A stretch of DNA of 64,000 nt from contig NC_031472.1 in assembly GCF_000006565.2 (NCBI RefSeq), positions 959,227-1,023,226 of the forward strand, in the 5' to 3' direction. This stretch comes from Toxoplasma gondii ME49 (taxonomy: Eukaryota; Apicomplexa; Conoidasida; Eucoccidiorida; Sarcocystidae). Below, piece after piece: positions 55,371 to 64,000 of the stretch (the stretch's first letter is position 1; every line of letters starts with the position of its first letter). The translations under genes were made by a program, and so were the position numbers. Under the pieces are notes generated by a model. That model saw only the letters and a list, made by a program, of their open reading frames with translations, was not told where the DNA came from and did not search any database.

Positions 55371-58300
55371 TCACTGTATTAGAATTCCAAGGTTCATCGA
55401 TACAGTGAAGCTACAAGATGAATTCGGATGCGAAGCACACCGACAATACACAGGGTGTGCCGCCTGAGGGCGGCGGAGGTGGCAGAGACGCGAAGGGTAA
55501 CGGTGTGACAGAAAAAAGTCAACGAAAGAACAACGAACAATCAAGAAGAATTGGATACTGACGAGTCCGACGACACCAGCAGTTAGTTTGCTGGAGAGCA
55601 TGGCGCGCGAAGAACTGACGCGCTCGAAAGAAATGAAGGAGAGGACATCGCCCAGAAGTTTCTGCGACGGCAAGAACGTGGAGCCGACGACTTCTGTACA
55701 GCAGCAGTGCCCTCGCGCTGGTGACCCTTCGAGCGACGCCAGCAACGGAGGCTTTCTGTGGGCCGCAAGGAATCCGTCGGAAAACGACTTGTGGTGCCGA
55801 GGCAGAAAAACGGAGGGGGAAACTCGGGAAGGAGAACACACACAAACGCTCACCGGCTGTTGTCTTCTCAGCGCTGTTAACGTAGAATCGATCCGCCGTG
55901 TTGCACTGCCAGACGATAGGCCGATCGCGCTCAAGAACGTCGAAGACCAAAGGCCCTCTGTAGGTGCGACACAGCGGAGAGAACGAGAGAAAGAACCGTG
56001 GCGACAAGAGACGCCGCATGCACGAGAGACAGAGAAAGAGACCACAGTCACGCGAGGCCACAAAGAGAACGAAAGGCTTCGAAGACTGCAGACAACACGG
56101 TGCAGAACGAAGAAGCGAGAAGACCTCGGAAGGCACATCGCGCGCAGTCGAAGCAGGAGAAGAAGGAAGAGACAAAGAAAGACATCGCGCAGCAGGCAAA
56201 ACGAAGCAAACACACAACCAACAGCGAAAACAGTTGCAAGGAAAAAAACGGGAAGCATGCAAGCTGAGGGTGAGACTCCCGCCCAACATGGGGAGAGAGA
56301 TAAGACGTCACTGCTGTTTGGCATTACACATCTACATAGTCCCATTACACAGAGGCGCTCACGCCACGCGAACCTTGTCCCTTGCAAGGGATGAGCGCCA
56401 TGTAGTTCAGGTCACTGAAAAATAGGCGCGCCACACTGCAGATCTGTTGCAGATTCTTACGCAACTTTAACTGACAGCTGTTTCCCCTCACATCGATTCG
56501 GGAGACGACGCTGAAGAGTGCCATCGCAAAGAGTCGATACAATACGGTCCCAACAGTACCGGTCAAACGAGTTAACGGCCACACTTATCATAGCGCAAAG
56601 GACGCTCTGTCTACTTTTACGCCGATTGTCATCAAAACGCGATGTGCACGACGCAAACCACTGCGCTGCCCAAAGAAGAAACTCCAGCCTCTGAATGGGA
56701 GGGGGAGGGGGGGGGGGAGCGGAAGCTGGCGTTCGTGGTCGGCAGTTATCCCACACGACGCGCTCAGGGCTCAGGCTTTCGTTCCGACCTACCGGATGGC
56801 GTAGCAGAAGTGCGCAATTCGAAGCCGTGTCAATAACGCGCTCATCTGGTGACAGAACAGCAAGCCAACGCAGGACCCGCCAACCTTCTAGCTGTCCACC
56901 CGAGAAAAACAAAGGATCCGTCTAGCGAAGCAGCTGTGCACTCGTGCGGCAAAGAGCGAACGTGAGAATCCACAGGTCGACGCAGATCGTGGTACATACA
57001 CACACATACTCATCAGTATAGAAATATATGTAAATAAATATAACAATTTGTATTATATACATGTATACATACGCAGTGGACGGTTTTGACAAAACGAGAT
57101 GCTTAACAGAAACACACAAAGTCCGTCTTCTGCGTAGGCGTGTGAATGTTTCCCTCGTCGCTCTCTACAAGGCGAGGCAGAGAACGCGGGTGAGCAGCCA
57201 CTCCACGGACACGAGCGTGATAGAAGAGTTTTGCTTCACTTGAAAATCATAACAGTTCGCAATGACGAAAACACAGACTTACACGAGTTACAAAGTGGGT
57301 GGGAGAGCGCGGAGGCGAAGTGATTTCGATTCGGTGGAGACGCCGAAAAGCCTGGCGGACCATTGCTGACGACAGCAGAGACACGAGACATCCACTCGCA
57401 GAGTTGAGTGTACGCAGCTAAGGGAAAACGGTACAAGGACGACTTCAGTCAATCTGTGCAGTACGCGTTGGACTCTTGCTTTGGACCTTGACGGTCTTTG
57501 TTTACCGGACTCACGTCCCAAGTGTGTCTGACGACCACGCTGCTTGGTGCATCCAGTGGAATGGTATACAGCGGGGCACCGGAAGAAAACAGGAAGCCGA
57601 CCAGAGAGAGACACAGATAGAGAATCAGTTAGAGAGTCAGCGAGAGAAAGAATCATGGGGACTTCCCAGGAAACGCCATGAAAAAACCGTGGTCGAGAGG
57701 CCGTGAACATCCAGGAACGGGGCAGAGAACATCCACAGAGAGTTGCGGCGCCGCGACCGGCACGGGCCACGGAGAAAGAGGACTGGAAACGAGAAGGGCA
57801 TGCAAGGGATCATAAGAACGCGAAGAAACAGGAAAGAAGAAGGAAGAACCTAGAGACAGCAATTGTACTTGGGAGAGAGTTGTAGATTGTGTCCCGATGT
57901 AGGTGTCGGAGAGCTGTTCGGATGAGGAGCAGCCGCCTGAGAGCACGCGACATCAAAACCTACGAAAAACGTGATGAACAGGCTGAGAAAATGTTGCACT
58001 GTTTCTCGTGTCTTTGGAACTCACGGATTCGCTCCTGAATGACTCTCACAAACACAACACAGGGAGAAGCGTCCCGCCACGACCTGCCTCGTCTTTTTGG
58101 TCACCGAAACACTCTAAATCATTTCCTCTCGCCTCGCCCACAACTCCCAACCCGCTGCTGTGCCTTGAAGTCTTTCATAAAACTGATTTGAGTGACAATG
58201 TCTTTCAGCACCGCCTAGCATGCGAGAAAGAACCACTTAGGTTATACAAAAGAGATAGATAGCGGGAGGAAGTTACAGAGCACAGGAAACGGCGCACACA

Positions 58301-61300
58301 CCAAGCCTACCACTCTTCCGGTCACACTCATCACTCCTTTCAGGCACGTCCCCCAGAGATGTGTGTATGCATCCCTTCTGCATAGAGTATGCCGCGAAAT
58401 TTGCTCCTTGAATTTCTCGAGTCTTGACTTGGCTAAAACGCCTCCAGCGTTTGTGTCTCAACAGAGGCGCTCAATATGGTAAAACAACAAATGTCTGCTG
58501 TCTGTGTTGCGTTCGTGCCGTCGCTCTCCTCCCCCAGACACGATGGCTCTCCCACAGAAAGGTGAGATTGACTACACTAGCGGCTGAGCAGTTTTTTACT
58601 CGGGTCTTCTTCCGCATGGTAGTCGCGGTGAGGGAAATGTAGCTCTGTCTATCTCAAAAAGAGTACTTCTCCTCGAAACCATGCTGAAAAGCAGGGTACA
58701 GACGGTACAAGCTGTAAACAAAGGACTGCTTAACTCAAGGCCGTCACCCTCCTCACGCTCGTCTGCACGGAACACATGGATCAGATTCCCTTGCCTGTGC
58801 AGAGAAGGACCAGCCGGCGAGCTTGACCAGAACTCGACAGGGTGGTCGAAGATTTCCGGTGCCATCCTGCAAGACACACAGTCATCCACGGTTTTCGCTG
58901 TTCATCTTTAGAGTGGAAACCCGAGCGCAAAGAGGAGCGCCTCAGATTCGCCTTGGTAAACGTCAACAACAACTAAGGGCACAGCGACGCAGGGAGAATG
59001 TGCATAGGCGAGTCCACCATCTCGACGCACGGTCATCGTTTCTGTTTATGCACCCCCCGGGGTGAGGGACTCCACTTGAGAGAGACAGACAAGCATGTCT
59101 AGAGTCTGCTTCAGGCTCCTGGGTACTGTGGTGTCTTTTCTTCGATCTGAGGGGAAACGGGAGGGGTGACTTCAGACTGGAAGCACCCGCTCTTTGGTAT
59201 GCTCGTGCATTCTGATTCGCATGACTGTTCGACTTATGAAACCGGGCGACAGCAAGAGGAAAGAACGGCGGCTGGAACCAGACGCGCAGAGACACGAGAG
59301 CGAGGAACGGCGGGGAAACGACAAGGCGAAGCCTGCAGACGCCGTCAGAACGGCCTCCTTGAGGCGAGGCCACACCTCCATAACGACTGAGACGGGAGAC
59401 AGGCGGCAAGGAGAAGAGCCGACAAACTCTAGACTGAGCATTCATCTACAGCTACGGTAAGTGCTGTCGTTGTATAGATGTTAGCCTTTCCTCGTAGGAC
59501 TCAAGCGACTGAATCCTTGCAAGGACTCATTTCGTCCACCTGTGCATCTAAGCCGATACTCCGTTGCGATGGTACTGTCCATATTTGCATCTACGTCGGA
59601 GCATTTGTGCGGAGACACATCTACTTTGACGAAGTTTTCGCGAAACCGACTGTCGGACCAACAATCCTACAAACCCACGAACCTTCGGCTGAGGCTGAGA
59701 TGTTCGACGCTTGCTGTATGTACTCAGAGTCATCAGGGAATGCAGTGCGAGATTACAACAGCGGCTAGACTCCCTGCAACCCCGGGGCAGGCTGTGAGGG
59801 TGACAGATGAAAGCAAGAAAATGAAAGCAGGGAGAGGAAGGCCGCGCAAGAAACAGACACCGCACAGACTGGACAGCACGAGTCTGCCGAGTATGAAGCG
59901 CCGCGGCACATTTTCGTCAACATGTGATCGAAAACGATCGACAACGATGAGACGTTTTTGATTAACGCAACAGCACATAAGAATAAAGCGCACAACAGGA
60001 AAGCCACAGTGGTTGAGACAAATCATGCATTCCGAGTACCCTAGCTTCCCTTCCTCATGTTAGTCTGTACGGAAGGCTCCACGCCAGGGACCGGTCAGAG
60101 TTGCCCAGAGACTTACGCGGTCAAGAGGCTTTCAAGCAGAGGTTTCTGTTCGAGTTCTATTTCGAGGAGAAGCAGCGCATGCGTAGCTTTAGTTAGGTCG
60201 GCCAAGGCCAACTGCGGCTGAAGCTTCTGTCCCTGGATCTGTTTCTCGAGAAACTCGGATTCTGGAAGGTCTGACGTTTGTTGAATCATTCGATGGTCGC
60301 CTGTGGCTGTTTGACAGTGGGTCTCGCTTTCACAGCCTGGACGGCCGACGCAGTCGCCGAGGCCGCTGGCGACGCGACTGAGAAGAAGCTGAACTGTTTC
60401 CGCGGGAGCGGCGCATGCACCCAGACCCGCGACTGCGTGGAGGAGACGGCAGGCGAGACGAGGTGACAAAAACGGCAGGGACGGCGACAGCGAGAGGAAC
60501 AGAAGTGGAAGCACATCGGGGTGGCGAAAGCGTTGGTGACTGAACGACTCAACCAGGCGAACGGCTTGGCGAGGAGACAGGGCGGCGGCGTCGAGGGGAG
60601 AAGAACCGGACGCCGGGGCCGGAGGTAGCAGGACAAGAAGGCGAGAGGCAATGGCCGTGAACAACTTTGGACGCAGCAAGGAGAGTGCGATGCACGAGCT
60701 AGCGATATCTGCAGCCGAAGAGCAACGGGACGTCAAGGAGAGACAAGCGAATCAACACTGAAGGAACAGCCTCCATGACGCTGCCGCGAAGACACACTGT
60801 GCTGTTGCCGCCGCTTTTGCGAGGAAGGAGAAGGAGGGGCACTGGAGAAGCCGTGGAGTGCAACAAGCGGTGTCAGAATGTTTCGGTGGAAAACTCGCAA
60901 ACCACTTTGAGAATTGCAAAGAAAAACACCCAGAATAGCCGACAAACAGGAGTATGGCCAGCGAACATGAACAATTTGACGAGGGAACCCCCGAATGTCG
61001 TGAAACGCACGAAGTCTCTCTCTCTCGTACGTTGTTGACCTCCTCCTCTCTCTCAAGCTCGCAGTTCGCATTCTCTCCCTCGCGTTTCATTGTCTAGGCG
61101 ACAAAAGGGAACAGAATCATGCCAAAGGCTCACCAACGAGGAGAGGCAGATCCGCACTGCCAATAAGAAGAGCGCTTAGGACATCCGTCACAACGTCGAG
61201 GACGTCGACGTCGCGATATCGTGAGGCCACACAGTTCTGCGAAAGGACATGAAACAACAGACGACAGAGCGACGGCCTGGCAGCACGTTCAGAGAATGGA

Positions 61301-62837
61301 CAGTTGTCTCGTCAACGCTTTTTGAAACCTCGAAGCAGCCCGCAGCGTCGCCTGCACGCCGAGGTTCTTCTCTGTGTCGAAATGAAAGAAGGGAAAGGAC
61401 GCTGAGGAAGACCAGCGCCCACAGGCCGAGAGAGACGGAACAATTCGCGACTTCTGTAAATCCGAAAGGCTTATCAAGCTCCTTGTATCAACTTAACTCA
61501 ACACGCTCCCAGGATCACACTGGTACTGTCGTCTGCACGGGCAGCAGGCGCCACATGTGAATACAGTGTTGTTCCGCGAATAATCGAAAAAGTCAACACT
61601 CGTATTCAAGCTGTAGAAAAGTCATCACGTTCACTGTGAAGTCTCCGCCCTGACGGTGGTATGTACGCAAGACACTCAGGTCTATCTGTCGATCTATTTA
61701 CAGATTCCACGATGGGTGTGATCATGTTTATTTAGCTGCAGGCCGTCGGCCGATTCCCCAAAGACAAGCTTCGCGTGCTGTGGGGTGAAGGCACCAGGGA
61801 ACGCACCAGGGAACGCACCACCAGGGAACACTGGTACTTCAGCGACTCAGAGTTCCAGACAGGGCAAGGCACTGCGAGGCTGTATCCTCGCGTTCACGTT
61901 CATAGTCTACCCACTCTGTGTTGCTAGTTCTGTTTTCGCATTTGTGGGGTTTCCTTTAGGCGCTCTCTGTGGGAGCCTTGGTTTCTCCGTTTTTTTTCTC
62001 GCGGCGCGTCTGGTTGTTTTTCCTGTACCATCGTACCTTCATGAACTCTGACAGATCCTGCGCTGTCACCCGCTCTCCATCTCCATCTGGCGCCCCGTCC
62101 ACTTGTTTGTTCTGTCTCCTTTCTCCTCCCTCGTCGCCTTCATCTTCCTCACTCCGCGCCGCATGCACCGGCGGCCGCACCAAGTGAGAAAGACAGTCGA
62201 AAACCGCAGCTGGCGTCACTGAGGAGTCCTCGAACTGCGCTCGGAAGTAGCCGAGACCGACTGCATGAGAGAGGTAGAGGGACAGCTGGTGTCTGTGAAC
62301 CCACCGCTTCCCGTCTCGGCGCTCGTAAACGACAAGTTCAGAAGGAGAAGAATCTTTACAAGTGTCGACCGAGAGAGAGCAGGGAGACTTGGGAGGCTTC
62401 GCGGCGAGAGCAGACATAGAGGAAGAGGAAGACGGCTGGTCTCCCGTTGCCCTCAAAATATGTCGAGGCAAGGTCTGCTTTATTCCCAGAGGAAACGAAC
62501 GAGATGAAGAGGAAGACGGGCAAGGAGAAGCGCAGGCGGCTGGGGAGGAGAGAACACATGAAGAAGAGTTCGAAAGTGGGGGAACAGACGCGGACGCGAC
62601 AGGCGACAAGTCTGCTGAGGAAGAAGACGACGGCGAAAGAGAGACAGGCGAGACGACCGGAGGAGAAGAGTCAGAGGATGCAGCGGAAGACAAAGCAGCC
62701 GATGAAACGCGTCGCGAAGATTGAGCAGTCGAAGAGACTCTTCCCAGGTGAGGCCACGACGACGAACAACTGGTCCCGCCTAGGTTGGCAAGCCCCGAGA
62801 ATGGCCGCCCTGAATAGGTCAACCTAAAAGTCGCCAT
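55371..62837 (-). CDS. Helical-repeat protein with C-terminal RAP-like domain, probably mitochondrial
   Basis: Placed exons, in transcript order: 62837-62037, 61236-61134, 60708-60117, at least one missing, 57417-57283, 56665-56461, 55957-55854, and from 55693 down to a stop near 55371 or an earlier splice. Phases match at every placed junction except across the gap. Exon 1 starts MATFRLTYSGRPFSGLANLG, presequence-like, and is Ser-rich. Exons 2-3 carry Leu-rich helical repeats (RDVDVLDVVTDVLSALLIGS; SPRLACRLLHAVAGLGACAA) of the OPR/HPR type found in apicomplexan RAP proteins. The last two exons give GPLVFDVLERDRPIVWQCNT, then DRFYVNSAEKTTA, then GSTFLPSQKLLGDVLSFISF, following the order of a RAP domain, a putative nuclease-like RNA-binding module. 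Such proteins act in mitochondrial or apicoplast rRNA/mRNA metabolism. The family call is fair; exact boundaries after 60117 are provisional. Confidence 0.6.
57000..57065. repeat. AT-rich simple sequence in an intron of the RAP-like gene
   Basis: Imperfect ATATATGTAAATAAATATAACA sequence followed by TATACATGTATACATACG lies between the proposed exons 57417-57283 and 56665-56461. It is an ordinary low-complexity intronic tract. Confidence 0.65.
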
Positions 62838-64000
62838 GTTGAGCAAAGTAGACAAAGAGGGGAGAAGCTGAGGAGCTCGGCAATAGCAAGGAAAACAGAC
62901 AGCGAGGGAGCAATCAACGGTGAAGGAGTGAGGCACGGAGAAGAAAACGAGAAAGAAAGAAGCGAAGCGTCAAACTGTCAGAAAGAAGCATCGGCCTCTT
63001 CGGTATCCTTCGGTATCACAAGGGAAACGAAAGTAACGATACTAGCAGAGCGAAGATCAACGCGTGTGACTTTTAACGTTTACCGACGCTTCTGCGTATT
63101 CTGCAGCATCAAGAAAAGATTTTGACGATCCCCGAGGCGAGAAGGACAAGAGCTTCGCGATCATCCAGACCCGAAGCTCTGCAGAGAAGGGAGATGCCGG
63201 GATACACGTCAAAGCTGTAAAAAGGTGAGAGACCACAGCTACAAGACACAGTCTTCTCTTCCTCTGCACCAGGTCACACATAGCACATGTGCCTAAAAAA
63301 ACTGAAATTACGACAAACTTGTCTAGCACGCACAGGTCACTGTAAATCGGCATCTCGTGGAGTTTTAGCCTTCTCCGGCAAGAGTTGTCCGAGTTTTACT
63401 CTCCGCTGGGAGGTGCGAAAGGAAGTCGGGAGTTTTAACACCCTCGTTCACCTGAAAAGGATGAAGAGCGAGGGCATTCTGCGAGACTCAACTGAAAACG
63501 GGAAATTCAGGAACAAGGTTGAAAACCAGTTTTCGCACGTGTAATCTGTGGGTGCGAGTGTACGGACGGACTCGCATCTCTCAGTGTCTGAACAAGCGAC
63601 GACCCAACGCGCAGCTTCCCGGTGAATGGAAGAAAAAACCAAGAAAGCTCCCACAACGGGAGGAAGATAAGACGGTAACTGTGTGCAAGAAAAAGAAACA
63701 TCAAACCCGTGCGGCGGGAGAAGCGAGTCGCGTACGTCCCGCCGATTGCGTGTCCTACCGGAAACCTGCCTTTCCAAGAACGATCGTCACCGGGTCGCTG
63801 TTTCTCTGACGTTATGTTCTACTCCAGACCTCGCCTTCTCTGTACCAAACCAGAGCCACGCCCACTTTAATGAAAACTGTGGTCGATTGGGGATCGTTCC
63901 ATCGCTGTCGAAACTCTTTTTCTTGTCTCCACACCGCCCAGAAAGGCATGCAGTCTCAATCGCATGCCGCCACAGAGGGGGGCGATCCGACATTCCTAGA
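62838..64000. other. Upstream region of the RAP-like gene
   Basis: This lies 5' of the proposed ATG at 62837 (minus). An upstream in-frame extension of 33 codons exists, but MATFRL gives the better presequence. Remaining frames to the window end are short or Arg/Lys-rich without splice support. No repeat or RNA gene is seen. Confidence 0.5.

Noticed and set aside
58596..58889. Minus-strand frame with acceptor at about 58883 as the missing RAP-gene exon
   Set aside because: Phase would fit (entry of one base, exit before GTGAGG), but a second candidate near 59.8 kb fits equally well and neither is helical-repeat-like enough to choose.
1..64000. CRISPR arrays, insertion sequences, bacterial promoters or ribosome binding sites
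   Set aside because: The window is eukaryotic nuclear DNA with spliced genes; no direct-repeat/spacer array or transposase was seen.

Overview
The window is nuclear DNA of a tissue-cyst coccidian, most likely Toxoplasma gondii or a very close relative (Hammondia, Neospora). This rests on content and style: a giant apicomplexan-type formin, a RAP/helical-repeat organelle RNA-binding gene, GC-rich exons full of Ser/Ala/Glu-rich disorder, T-rich introns of 0.1-1.2 kb with ordinary GT-AG borders, frequent TGCATGC words, and AT microsatellites confined to introns and intergenic DNA. There are no bacterial operons, CRISPR arrays, insertion sequences or rRNA/tRNA genes.

Layout. 1.4-9.95 kb (minus): intronless formin, probably FRM3. 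9.95-13.2 kb: divergent promoter region with a 21-bp tandem repeat and three CACGTGAGA words. 13.2-17.4 kb (plus): large unrecognised disordered/coiled-coil protein. 20.8-35.3 kb (plus): a roughly 14-exon gene whose N-terminus carries a motif otherwise typical of the C-terminus of the ER-exit-site scaffold Sec16, followed by about 1,000 disordered residues and over 1,000 residues of coiled coil. 37.2-37.8 kb (plus): possible small membrane protein. 38.9 kb: a short coiled-coil reading frame broken by stops. 39.4-44.0 kb (plus): five-exon protein with three tandem CCCH zinc fingers of ZC3H3 type. 44.5-45.7 kb (plus): probable mitochondrial protein, followed by two further exon-like segments (45.96-47.09 kb) ending in a CxxC motif. 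48.5-50.4 kb (plus): spliceosomal Sm protein F, certain. 51.7-53.2 kb (plus): unrecognised four-exon gene with a mitochondrial-type N-terminus. 54.2 kb (minus): an orphan exon. 55.4-62.8 kb (minus): multi-exon helical-repeat protein with a C-terminal RAP-like domain, probably mitochondrial. 62.8-64.0 kb: upstream DNA.

Gene models were built by hand. A join was accepted when a GT donor and an AG acceptor had matching codon phase and both sides read as protein. SmF, the CCCH gene and most of the coiled-coil gene close perfectly on phase. The RAP gene lacks at least one middle exon, and several small genes are candidates only. The genes look like an ordinary eukaryotic neighbourhood (cytoskeleton, secretory scaffold, mRNA processing, organelle RNA metabolism), not one pathway.
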